The position numbers were made by a program, and so were the translations under genes. 64,000 nucleotides of DNA, from NCBI RefSeq assembly GCF_014203155.1, contig NZ_JACHIK010000002.1, positions 124,001 to 188,000 of the forward strand, in the 5' to 3' direction. Source of the stretch: Shinella fusca (GTDB lineage: Bacteria; Pseudomonadota; Alphaproteobacteria; Rhizobiales; Rhizobiaceae). How positions within the stretch are numbered: position 1 is the stretch's first letter; each line of letters begins with the position of its first letter. Shown here piece after piece: positions 35,872 to 44,115 of this stretch. Below the pieces are notes generated by a model, which was not told where the DNA came from, searched no databases, and saw nothing but the letters and a program-made list of their open reading frames with translations.

Positions 35872-37404
35872 CTAGCCTGCAAGCGCCGGTTGCTCCGTTT
35901 TGCCGGCCATCAGCAGGCCGAGCTCGTCGAGGCGGCTGCGGTCGGGCGGCAGCTCGCCGAGGATCTCGCCGTGGAACATCACGAGGATGCGGTCGCAGAT
36001 GGCGAACAGCTCTTCCAGCTCCGTGGAGATGAGCAGGACGGCGCGGCCGTTGTCGCGCTGCTTCAGCATCTCCTCCATGACGAATTCCATGGCGCCGATG
36101 TCGATGCCGCGGGCAAGCTGGTTGACGAGGATGAAATCCGGGTTGCGGGCGAGTTCCCGCGCGACCACCAGCTTCTGCTGGTTGCCGCCGGAAAGCGAGC
36201 CGATCGCCTGGTTCTCGTCGCGGCTCTTCACGCGGAAGCGCTTGATGAGGTCGCGGGTGTGCTCGCCGATCGCCCGGCCGTTGAGCATGCCGCGGGCGGC
36301 GAAGGGTGCCTGGTCGTAGCGCTGGAGGATCGCGTTCTCGCTGAGCGAGAGCGACATGACGATGCCGTGCTTGTGGCGGTCCTCCGGGATATGGGAGAAG
36401 CTGCTGGCATTGATGCGGGCGGGATCGAGCCCGGTGATGTCCTTGCCATTGAGCACGACACGGCCGGAATCGACCGGCAGCAGTCCGGAGAGCGCCAGCG
36501 ACAGTTCCGTCTGGCCATTGCCCGAGACACCGGCGATGCCGACGATCTCGCCGGCCCGCACGTCGAGGCTCACCCCGCGCACGGCGGGAAGGCCCGTTTC
36601 GGCGCGGCAGGTGAGGTTTTCGACGGAGAGCACGATGCGGCCGGCGGGCTCGGGGCTGCGCGGCAGCTCCATGCGCACGTCGCGGCCGACCATCATGCGG
36701 GCGAGCTCGCGCGCATTCGTCTCGCCGACATCGACCGTATGCACCACGCGCCCGTCGCGCATGACGCTGATGCGGTTGGAAACGCGCATCACCTCGTCCA
36801 GCTTGTGCGAGATGAAGACGACCGTCTTGCCGTCCTTGACGAGATCGCCCATCAGCGAGAGCAGCCGGTCGGTCTCCTGCGGCGTCAGCACGGCGGTCGG
36901 CTCGTCGAGGATGAGGAGGTCGATGCCGTGGAAGAGGGCCTTCAGGATCTCCACGCGCTGCTGCTCGCCGACGGAAAGGTCCTCGACGACGGCATCGGGG
37001 CGCACGTCGAGGGCGTAGCGGTCGGAAAGCGCGCGGATTCTCGCATGGACCTTGTCCATGTCGTTGATGACGCGCAGCGCCGAGCCCTGGCCGAGGATGT
37101 AGTTTTCCGCGACCGTCAGGTTGGGCACGAGCATGAAATGCTGGTGCACCATGCCGATGCGCTGGCGGATCGCCTCGCGCGGGCTGTTGAAGCGCACGAC
37201 CTCGCCCCTGTAGACGATCTCGCCCTCGTCGGGCCGCACCATGCCGCAGATCATGCTCATCAGCACGCTCTTGCCCGCGCCGTTCTCGCCGAGCAGCGAG
37301 TGGATCTCGCCCTCTTCGATTTCCAGCGACACGCCGTCGCTGGCGACGATGGGGCCGAAGCGCTTGCGGATGTTGTCGATGCGCAGGAAGGGTTTGTTGG
37401 ACAT
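35872..37404 (-). CDS. Nucleoside/nucleobase-type ABC transporter, double ATP-binding protein
   Basis: A 510-residue ATPase with two ABC domains, as in YufO/NupO and sugar (RbsA-type) importers. The first domain has GENGAGKSVLMSMICG near residue 37 and LSVGEQQRVEILKAL near 140, with LLILDEPTAVLTPQE. The second domain has the degenerate Walker A GVSGNGQTELSLALSG near 288 and LSGGNQQKLVVAREL near 395. The degenerate second site is usual for this family. It ends the importer operon of two BMP-type binding proteins and two permeases. Start at ATG 37404, 5 bases after the permease stop. Confidence 0.93.
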   Translation of the reverse strand: MSNKPFLRIDNIRKRFGPIVASDGVSLEIEEGEIHSLLGENGAGKSVLMSMICGMVRPDEGEIVYRGEVVRFNSPREAIRQRIGMVHQHFMLVPNLTVAENYILGQGSALRVINDMDKVHARIRALSDRYALDVRPDAVVEDLSVGEQQRVEILKALFHGIDLLILDEPTAVLTPQETDRLLSLMGDLVKDGKTVVFISHKLDEVMRVSNRISVMRDGRVVHTVDVGETNARELARMMVGRDVRMELPRSPEPAGRIVLSVENLTCRAETGLPAVRGVSLDVRAGEIVGIAGVSGNGQTELSLALSGLLPVDSGRVVLNGKDITGLDPARINASSFSHIPEDRHKHGIVMSLSLSENAILQRYDQAPFAARGMLNGRAIGEHTRDLIKRFRVKSRDENQAIGSLSGGNQQKLVVARELARNPDFILVNQLARGIDIGAMEFVMEEMLKQRDNGRAVLLISTELEELFAICDRILVMFHGEILGELPPDRSRLDELGLLMAGKTEQPALAG

Positions 37405-37409
37405 GTCCG

Positions 37410-38342
37410 TTACCTCATCTCGTAGGGCTGGCCGAGCTTGCTGGGAGCCGCGCCCTTGCCGCGGACGACGATGAGCGTGACGATCGTCATGATGTAGGGA
37501 AGCGCCTGGAGGACCTGGTAGGGCACGACCACCGATGCCTCGGCCTGCAGCATCAACTGAAGGGCATAGAAGAGTCCGAAGAGCAGCGAGACGAAGAAGG
37601 CCCCCGTCGGCGACCAGCGGGCGAAGACGACGACGGCGAGCGCGATGAAGCCGCGGCCGGACGTGATGCCCTCGACGAACTGGTTGGAATGGCCGAGCGT
37701 CAGGAAGGCGCCGCCGAGCCCGGCAAGCCCTGTGCCGACCAGCACGGCGGCATAGCGGTAGCCCGCGACGTTGCGGCCGGCGACGTCGACGGCCTTCGGA
37801 TGCTCGCCGACGGCCCGCAGTGTCAGGCCGAAGGACGTGCGGTAGAGCACGAGGGCGGCGAGGATCGTCACGAGGATCGTCGAATAGACGATGAGGTTCT
37901 GCCGGAAGAAGGCCTCGCCGAGGAAGGGCAGGTCGCTGAGGAAGGGAATGTGGACCGGCTGGGCGATCTCGATGCCCTTGCCCGTCGAGACGTAGTAGGT
38001 GCGGAAGAGGAAGGCCGTCAGCCCCATGCCGAGAAGATTGAGCGCCGCGCCCACCACGATCTGGTCCGCCTTGATGGTGATCGTGAAGAGGGCGAAGAGG
38101 AGGCCGAACGCCATGCCGCCGAGAATGCCGGCAAGAAGCCCGATGAGGATGCTGCCGGTGGCGGACGCCGTGGCGAAGCCGCAGAAGGCGCCGACGAGCA
38201 TCGTGCCTTCCAGCCCGATATTGAGCACGCCCGCACGCTCGGAGAAGACCTCGCCGATCGAGGCGAAGATGAGGGGGGTCGCAAGCCTCCAGGCGGCGCC
38301 CATGAGCGTCGCGAGGAAGGTGAGGAACATCATGTCGTCCAT
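37410..38342 (-). CDS. ABC transporter permease (BPL_LivHM type, YufQ-like)
   Basis: A 310-residue inner-membrane permease with about eight to ten helices. Family marks are SIGEVFSERAGVLNIGLEGTML near residue 28, FGLTLRAVGEHPKAVDVAGRNV near 180 and GRGFIALAVVVFARW near 235. This arrangement is that of the second permease of nucleoside importers. The start at 38342 has AGGA upstream. A 77-base gap with a hairpin separates it from the first permease gene. Confidence 0.93.
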   Translation of the reverse strand: MDDMMFLTFLATLMGAAWRLATPLIFASIGEVFSERAGVLNIGLEGTMLVGAFCGFATASATGSILIGLLAGILGGMAFGLLFALFTITIKADQIVVGAALNLLGMGLTAFLFRTYYVSTGKGIEIAQPVHIPFLSDLPFLGEAFFRQNLIVYSTILVTILAALVLYRTSFGLTLRAVGEHPKAVDVAGRNVAGYRYAAVLVGTGLAGLGGAFLTLGHSNQFVEGITSGRGFIALAVVVFARWSPTGAFFVSLLFGLFYALQLMLQAEASVVVPYQVLQALPYIMTIVTLIVVRGKGAAPSKLGQPYEMR

Positions 38343-38380
38343 GGTGAGGTCCTTCGGGAATGTCGCCCAGGTTTTTGTTT

Positions 38381-38407
38381 TCCCGCAGGACCGGCGGCCC
38401 TGCGGGA
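38381..38407. other. Hairpin between the two permease genes
   Basis: Nine-bp arms TCCCGCAGG and CCTGCGGGA enclose a 9-base loop. It lies in the 77-base gap between the permease genes. It could tune the level of the downstream permease and ATPase. Confidence 0.4.
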
Positions 38408-38419
38408 GTTTCCATTCTT

Positions 38420-39514
38420 TCAGGCCACGATCCTGAGGATGTCGCGCAGCTTGGCAAAGGCGACGACCGAGAGGATGACGATGCCCTGGATGACCAGCAC
38501 GAGGACCTGCGGCACCTGCGAGGTGATCTGGAGGACTTCCGAGCCGGAGCGGAGCGTCGCGAAAAGCCCGCCCGACAGGATCGCCGCCAGGGGATTGTTG
38601 TTGGCGAGCAGCGCCACCGCGATGCCCTCGAAGCCGTAGCCCGGCGAGATGTTCTGGTAGAGCCGGTGGGTGACGCCGGCCACCTCGAAGGCGCCGGCAA
38701 GGCCGGCCATCGCACCGGAGATGCAGATGGCGACCATCACGTTGCGGGCGACGTCCATGCCGGCATAGCGCGCCGCATGCGGATTGAGGCCGACGACGCG
38801 CAGCGCAAAGCCCCGGCTGCTCCTTTGCAGGAAGATATAGAGTGCGACGGCCAGCACGACGGCGATGAGGATGCCGATATGCAGGCGCATGTCGGAGACG
38901 ATGCGCGGCGTCCAGGCTTCGCGCACGAGGCGCGCCGATTGCGGATAGGCGGCGCTCGCATCCTTCATCGGGCCGGTGACGAGATAGCTCGTCAGGATCA
39001 GCGCGATATAGTTGAGCATGATCGTGGTGACGATCTCGCTCGCCCGGAAGCGGACCTTGAGGTAGCCGGCAATGCCGGCCCAGGCCGCGCCCGCGAGCGC
39101 ACCGGCCAGCATGACGAGCGGCGCATGGATCCAGACGGAGAGGCCGTCGAGGCTGGTGCCGACCAGCGTGGCGGCGATCGCCCCCGCATAGAGCTGGCCC
39201 TCCGCGCCGATGTTCCAGATGCTGCACCGGAAGGCGACGCAGAGCCCCGCGCCGATGAGGATGAGGGGCGTCGCCTTCAGGAGGATCTCGCCGACCGCCC
39301 GCATGTCCTGGAACGAGCCGAAGACCATGACGGTGATGGCGTCGAGCCCGTTGAAGCCGTTGAGCCAGAGAAGGACGGCCCCGCAGGCGAGCGCCACGGA
39401 GACCGCCGCGATGGGGGTCACCGCGCTGAGTGCGATCTGCGAGAGCTTGCGGTAGAAAGTATGGGCTGCTTGAGGATACACGGTCTCGCGCACTCCCTGG
39501 TTAACCTGTTCCAT
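38420..39514 (-). CDS. ABC transporter permease (BPL_LivHM type, YufP-like)
   Basis: A 364-residue permease, the first of the pair. A 30-residue cytoplasmic lead precedes the helices. Marks are PLILIGAGLCVAFRCSIWNIGAEGQLYAGA near residue 82, the EIVTTIMLNYIALILTSYLV stretch near 160 and FALRVVGLNPHAARYAGMDV near 235. This pattern is typical of nucleoside or nucleobase importers that use BMP-family binding proteins. A 70-base gap with a hairpin separates it from the binding-protein gene. Confidence 0.93.
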   Translation of the reverse strand: MEQVNQGVRETVYPQAAHTFYRKLSQIALSAVTPIAAVSVALACGAVLLWLNGFNGLDAITVMVFGSFQDMRAVGEILLKATPLILIGAGLCVAFRCSIWNIGAEGQLYAGAIAATLVGTSLDGLSVWIHAPLVMLAGALAGAAWAGIAGYLKVRFRASEIVTTIMLNYIALILTSYLVTGPMKDASAAYPQSARLVREAWTPRIVSDMRLHIGILIAVVLAVALYIFLQRSSRGFALRVVGLNPHAARYAGMDVARNVMVAICISGAMAGLAGAFEVAGVTHRLYQNISPGYGFEGIAVALLANNNPLAAILSGGLFATLRSGSEVLQITSQVPQVLVLVIQGIVILSVVAFAKLRDILRIVA

Positions 39515-39551
39515 GATAGGTCCGGATGTTGGCGTGGCGCTGGACGGTGCG

Positions 39552-39575
39552 CTGCGGCCGGAGGGCCGGCCGCAG
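39552..39575. other. Hairpin between binding-protein and permease genes
   Basis: Ten-bp arms CTGCGGCCGG (39552-39561) and CCGGCCGCAG (39566-39575) enclose a 4-base loop. It lies 9 bases after the binding-protein stop on the minus strand, the same layout as the hairpins at 877-933 in the peptide importer. Confidence 0.5.
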
Positions 39576-39584
39576 CACAGCCGA

Positions 39585-40565
39585 TTACGGGGTGTCGGTC
39601 TTGATCTCGCCGGCCGCGATCTTGTCGCTGATCGCCTTGACCTCGGCGCGGATGTCTTCGGGCACCGTGACCGGGCCGTCCTCGCGGAAGGTGAAGGAGA
39701 TGACCTTCGGGTCCTTCAGGCCGAAGACGACGTTCTCGGTCGGCGGGTTGCCGTCCTTGATCGCCCGGGCGACTTCCACCACACCCTGCGCATAATCGGC
39801 GACGTAGAGGCCGAGGATGTTGTTGGGCGCGACCGGCGTGAAGTCGCTGAAGATCGAGAAGGTGCGCACGTCCGGGCCGGATTCGGCGATGGCCTGGTAG
39901 CCGCCGACGGTGGCGCCCGAAGCGTTCGGCACGACGAAGTCCGCACCCTGCGAGATCATGCTGAGGGCCGCTTCCTTGGCCGCCGTCGTATCGGTGAAGT
40001 TGCCGATATAGGCCTCGCTGATCGGGAAATCGGGATTGACGCTTTTCGCGCCGTTCTTGAAGCCGGTGAAGGCCTGCTGGATCGGCGGGATCTCCATGCC
40101 GCCGACGAGGCCGGCCTTGTGGCCCATCTTCGCGGCGATGACGCCCATCAGGTAGAAGGGCTGGCTGGTATCGGTGTTGAGGCCGATGACGTTGCCTTCG
40201 TGGATCGCGCTCGACGAGATCAGGAAGTAGGTGTCGGGATAGTCCTGCGCCACTTCAAGCGCGGCGTCCTGGAACTCGAAGCCGTGGCCGAGGATGACCT
40301 TGTAGCCCTGGCTCGCATAGTCGCGGAACGCCTTCTCGAAGGAGGCGGGGTTCTGTTGCAGCTCGACATAGCTGATCTTGGCGCCGAGCTGGGATTCCAC
40401 GCCCTTCAGCGCGTCGTAGCCGATGCGGTTCCAGCCCTCTTCCGAGACGCTGCCGGGCACCAGAAGGCCCATCTTGAAGTCTTCGGCCTGAGCCATTGCC
40501 GGGATGGAAACGGCGATGGACAGCGCCGCCACTCCTTCCAGGAAAGTCCGTCGTGAAAGTCTCAT
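39585..40565 (-). CDS. BMP-family substrate-binding protein, copy 1
   Basis: A 326-residue periplasmic or lipid-associated binding protein of the basic membrane protein (PnrA/TmpC) family, which binds purine nucleosides or similar ligands. After a Tat-like or Sec signal (LSRRTFLEGVAALSIAVSIPAMAQA) come MGLLVPGSVSEEGWNRIGYDAL, VILGHGFEFQDAAL and GMEIPPIQQAFTGFKNGAK. It is a close paralog of the protein encoded just upstream (40609-41595). Start at ATG 40565. Confidence 0.92.
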   Translation of the reverse strand: MRLSRRTFLEGVAALSIAVSIPAMAQAEDFKMGLLVPGSVSEEGWNRIGYDALKGVESQLGAKISYVELQQNPASFEKAFRDYASQGYKVILGHGFEFQDAALEVAQDYPDTYFLISSSAIHEGNVIGLNTDTSQPFYLMGVIAAKMGHKAGLVGGMEIPPIQQAFTGFKNGAKSVNPDFPISEAYIGNFTDTTAAKEAALSMISQGADFVVPNASGATVGGYQAIAESGPDVRTFSIFSDFTPVAPNNILGLYVADYAQGVVEVARAIKDGNPPTENVVFGLKDPKVISFTFREDGPVTVPEDIRAEVKAISDKIAAGEIKTDTP

Positions 40566-40608
40566 TGCTCTTCCTCCCATTAAGATGATTTCCCCGGAGG
40601 GGCATCGG

Positions 40609-41595
40609 TTACTTCGTGCGCGTCTCGATCTCGCCTGCGGCGATCCTGGCGCTCACCTCCTCCACATATTTGCGGACGTCTTCCGGCACGGACCGGGCGG
40701 CCGCGTCGTTGAACGTGAACTTGATCACGTCCTTGTCCGCCAGGCCGAAGTCGACATTGCTCTGCGGTATCGTGCCGTCCTTGATCCCCGAGACGATGCG
40801 CACGATGCCCTGCCCGTAATCGGCGATGAACGTGCCGAGAATGTTCTTCGGCGCGACGTCCGTGTAGTCGCTGTAGACGCTGAAGGTGCCGAGCCGGTCG
40901 CCCGTCTCCTGCGCCGCCTGGATGACGCCCAGTCCCGCCGCATTGGCATTGGGAACGACGAAATCGGCGCCCTGCGAGATCATGCTGAGCGAGGCTTCCT
41001 TGGCCGCGCTCGCATCGGTGAAGCTGCCGATATAGACGGTGGAGACCGGAAAGTCCGGATCGACGCTCCTGGCGCCCTTCGCAAAGCCTTCGAAGGCATG
41101 CGCGATGGGCGGGATCTCCATGCCGCCGACAAGGCCGGCGCCCTTGCCCATCTTCGCGGCGATCACGCCCATCAGATAGAAGGGCTGGCTGGCATCGGTG
41201 TTGAGCCCGATCACCTTGCCTTCGTGGATGTAGCTCGACGAGACGAGGAAGACGGTATCGGGAAAGTCCTCCGCCGTCGTCAGGGCCGCATCCTGGAACT
41301 GGAAGCCGTGGCCGAGGACGACCTGGTAGCCGTGGCTGGCATAGTCGCGGAACGCCTTTTCGAAGGCGGCCGGGTTGTCGGGCAGCTCGACATAGCTGAT
41401 CTTGGCGCCGAGTTCCTTCTCGACGCGCTTCAGCGCGTCGTAGGCGATGCGGTTCCAGCCTTCCTCGGCGACGCTGCCGGGAACGAGGAGGCCCATCTTG
41501 AAGTCCTCGGCATGGACGGGCCCGGCCATTCCGGCAAGGGCCAGTGCAACGGTGGACGCAAGCAACGAACGACGTGAAATCGCGGTCTTTCCCAT
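40609..41595 (-). CDS. BMP-family substrate-binding protein, copy 2
   Basis: A 328-residue BMP-family binding protein, closely similar along its whole length to the downstream copy (same FKMGLLVPGS opening, VGGMEIPPI and MISQGADFVVPNA stretches). The signal region is ISRRSLLASTVALALAGMAGPVHA, with twin arginine. The start at 41595 has GGGAGG 6 bases upstream. Two binding proteins in front of one permease pair suggest a wider ligand range or two ligands. It follows the amidohydrolase gene by 51 bases. Confidence 0.92.
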   Translation of the reverse strand: MGKTAISRRSLLASTVALALAGMAGPVHAEDFKMGLLVPGSVAEEGWNRIAYDALKRVEKELGAKISYVELPDNPAAFEKAFRDYASHGYQVVLGHGFQFQDAALTTAEDFPDTVFLVSSSYIHEGKVIGLNTDASQPFYLMGVIAAKMGKGAGLVGGMEIPPIAHAFEGFAKGARSVDPDFPVSTVYIGSFTDASAAKEASLSMISQGADFVVPNANAAGLGVIQAAQETGDRLGTFSVYSDYTDVAPKNILGTFIADYGQGIVRIVSGIKDGTIPQSNVDFGLADKDVIKFTFNDAAARSVPEDVRKYVEEVSARIAAGEIETRTK

Positions 41596-41646
41596 TTCAT
41601 TCCTCCCAATAGATTGCAGTTCCAATCCCCCGGAGTCGCCGCTCGG

Positions 41647-42942
41647 TTATGCATCCTCCTTTTCGCGGATGGTCTCGGTCGCCGTCTGCGAGACGAGGCG
41701 GCCCTTCGAGAAGACGAAGGCGCGATCCGGCCCGCCGGCAACCAGCGTGTCGGTATCGATGCAATCGGTGACGACGAAGTCGGCGCGCGCGCCGGCCTTC
41801 AGGCCGTAGTCCTTGCCGAGGCCCATCAGGCGAGCCGGCGCCGTCGTGATCATGTGGTGGGCGGCGGAGAGCTCGTCGCCGCGCAGATGGCCGGCGAGCA
41901 GCGTCCAGCGGGCGATTTCCAGCATGTCGCCCGAGCCGGTCGGCACGAACGGGTCCTGGATATTGTCCGAGGCCGTGGCGATGGTGACGCCCATCCGGTG
42001 AAGTTCGGCGACGCGGGTAAGCCCGCGCGGCGGCAGCATCTCGTAGTCGCGGCCCTGAAGGTAGAGGTTCGCTGCCGGCAGCGTCACCGCGCCGACATCG
42101 AGGTCGAGCATGCGCTGGGCGATGCGCTGGAAGTCGCGGCGGGGCAGGGCGCTCAGCACGGAGATGTGGCTGAACACGGTGCGGCCGCGCATGTCGAAGC
42201 GCTCGACCCGGTCGAGGGCGGCATCGAGCAGGTGGACGCCGGCGTTGAGATGCTCGTCGAGGTGCAGGTCGACCGGCTTGCCGGCCTTCACGGCGGCGGA
42301 AAAGAGGATGTCGAGATAGCGCGGCGGGTCCTCGGAAACGGCGGGTGTTCCCCCGACAGCATCGGCCAGCGCCACCGCGCCGTCGATGTTCTTGCCGAGC
42401 CAGTCGAAGTCCTGGCCGGGATGCGGCGTCATGAAGGCGACGAGCTGCAGGGTGATGCGGTCCTTCTCGGCGTCGCGCACGCCCGCCAGCGTCTCGATGC
42501 CGTGGAAGCCGGCATCCTTGTCGACGTTGATATGGCTGCGGATGGCCGTGGTGCCGCGGGAAAGACATCGCTCGACGGTGCGCGTCGCCCGCTTGTGGAT
42601 GTCGTCGGGCCCGGCGGTGCGGGCATATTTGGCGAAGGCCTCGCGGGCGCCCTGCAGCGTGCCGGAGGGATTGGGCGTGAAGCGCAGCACGCCGGTCTTG
42701 TCGAGGTGCTGGTGGGCATCGAGGAAACCGGGCGTGACCAGCATGCCGGCGATATCGACGCAGGCTCCGCACGAACTCGTGTCGAGGAAGGGTTCGACGG
42801 CGACGACGCGCCCGTCCGCTCCCACGATGATGTCGCTTGCCGATTGCGAGCCGTCCTCGAGGATGACGGTGCCTCCCGTAAGCGCAAAGGACTGACCGGA
42901 GGCCAGACTTGCGAGCGACGCAGTTGGATTTTCGCGTACCAT
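41647..42942 (-). CDS. Cytosine deaminase-like amidohydrolase
   Basis: A 431-residue metal-dependent hydrolase of the cytosine deaminase/isopropylammelide group. Motifs: GFLDAHQHLDKT (HxH, near residue 73), IRSHINVD near 140, the HLDEHLNAG box with the likely catalytic Glu near 230, FSHISVLSALP near 260, and ASDNIQDPFVPTGSGDM with the late Asp near 318. These match the CodA order of metal ligands, so deamination or ring hydrolysis of a pyrimidine- or triazine-like compound is probable. It leads the operon with the BMP-type importer. The promoter region upstream contains an inverted repeat at 42993-43022. Confidence 0.85.
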   Translation of the reverse strand: MVRENPTASLASLASGQSFALTGGTVILEDGSQSASDIIVGADGRVVAVEPFLDTSSCGACVDIAGMLVTPGFLDAHQHLDKTGVLRFTPNPSGTLQGAREAFAKYARTAGPDDIHKRATRTVERCLSRGTTAIRSHINVDKDAGFHGIETLAGVRDAEKDRITLQLVAFMTPHPGQDFDWLGKNIDGAVALADAVGGTPAVSEDPPRYLDILFSAAVKAGKPVDLHLDEHLNAGVHLLDAALDRVERFDMRGRTVFSHISVLSALPRRDFQRIAQRMLDLDVGAVTLPAANLYLQGRDYEMLPPRGLTRVAELHRMGVTIATASDNIQDPFVPTGSGDMLEIARWTLLAGHLRGDELSAAHHMITTAPARLMGLGKDYGLKAGARADFVVTDCIDTDTLVAGGPDRAFVFSKGRLVSQTATETIREKEDA

Positions 42943-42992
42943 TCGTTCCCGCCTTTTTCGTTATGTAAGGAACCTAAGCACGGGCCATTAAT

Positions 42993-43022
42993 TCAAACAA
43001 ATTCATTATTTCAATTGTTTGA
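42993..43022. promoter_or_regulatory. Inverted repeat upstream of the amidohydrolase/importer operon
   Basis: TCAAACAA at 42993-43000 is the exact inverse of TTGTTTGA at 43015-43022, with a 14-base AT-rich spacer. It lies 51 bases upstream of the amidohydrolase start in a 221-base gap that is much richer in A and T than the surrounding genes. A LysR or GntR site is plausible. Confidence 0.5.
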
Positions 43023-43163
43023 TAACAGATTCCAAATAATCGCAGTTGCTAAGATTTTTTGCGTTTGCAAAAATCGCGTCAGAAAACAAAGTATTTTCAA
43101 TAGCCTGTGTGAGTGATGCGTTTGCGCCGCCTGAAAGGCGCGCGGCGCAAACGCGTTCCGCCC

Positions 43164-43964
43164 TCAATGGCGATATTGCGGTTCCTCGGCGTCGAGTTGC
43201 CGGCGGATGGCCGCCAGATGGGCTCTTGCGGAATCCGCGTCCCCCTCGCGCATCTGGCGGTAGGCGGCCTCGGCGATCGCCGGATCGACGGGCGTGACCG
43301 TGCGGCCGGTGGACATGGCGAGCACCTGCACCTCGGCGGCCCGTTCGAGGTAGTAGAGGTCGTCCCAGGCCTCCGCGATGGTCGGCGCCAGCACCAGGAC
43401 GCCGTGGTGCTTCATGAAGACGATATCGGCCTCGCCCACCGTTCCGGCGATGCGGGCGCCCTCGGAATAGTCGAGGGCGAGACCGTTGTAGTTCTCGTCG
43501 ACCGCGGTGCGGCCGTAGAACTTGAGCGCCGTCTGCCCGGCCCAGATCAGCGGCTGGCCGTCCGTCATGGAAAGCGCGGTCGCATAGGGCATGTGGGTGT
43601 GGAAGGCGACCCTGGCGCGCGGCAGGCGACGGTGGATCTCGGCATGGATGTAGAAGGCCGTCGCCTCCGGCTCGCCCTCGCCGTCGACGACGGTGCCGTT
43701 GAAGTCGCAAACGAGGAGCTTCGAGGCTGTCAGCTCGCGGAAGGCATAGCCGTAGGGATTGACGATGAAGAGGTCGTCATGGCCCGGCACGACGGCCGAG
43801 AAATGGTTGCAGATGCCTTCCTCAAAGCCGTTGCGGGCGGCCATGCGGAAGCAGGCGGCAAGGTCTTCCTTCGCCGTGCGGATGGCGTCGGTGGAAAGGT
43901 CGGGGCGATTCGGCCGGCCGGTCTCGTCGCAAGAGGCGGCGCGGTCTTTGAGGGAATGAGCCAT
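43164..43964 (-). CDS. Class II aldolase/adducin-family protein
   Basis: A 266-residue protein of the class II aldolase family. The metal-binding histidines are in VAFHTHMPYATALS (about residue 120) and in FMKHHGVLVL (about 186), with EGICNHFSAVVPG near 50. Members act as aldolases, epimerases or decarboxylases on small sugar-like or hydroxy-acid substrates; the substrate here is unknown. The start at 43964 is preferred to an upstream in-frame ATG. It lies between the LysR gene and the amidohydrolase/importer operon, all on the minus strand, and may process a product of that pathway. Confidence 0.85.
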   Translation of the reverse strand: MAHSLKDRAASCDETGRPNRPDLSTDAIRTAKEDLAACFRMAARNGFEEGICNHFSAVVPGHDDLFIVNPYGYAFRELTASKLLVCDFNGTVVDGEGEPEATAFYIHAEIHRRLPRARVAFHTHMPYATALSMTDGQPLIWAGQTALKFYGRTAVDENYNGLALDYSEGARIAGTVGEADIVFMKHHGVLVLAPTIAEAWDDLYYLERAAEVQVLAMSTGRTVTPVDPAIAEAAYRQMREGDADSARAHLAAIRRQLDAEEPQYRH

Positions 43965-44115
43965 GGGTGCTCCTGGTCTTGTGTGGCTGGGAGCGGCGGC
44001 CGCCGGAGCGCGCATCGGCGCCGGCGCCGCGCGCAGCAGGGACCGCTGCGCCCTGCCTGCCTGCGCCTCGCGCAGTCCAGCAGCGCCATCAGATAACGCC
44101 CGAATTTTTCGCGGG

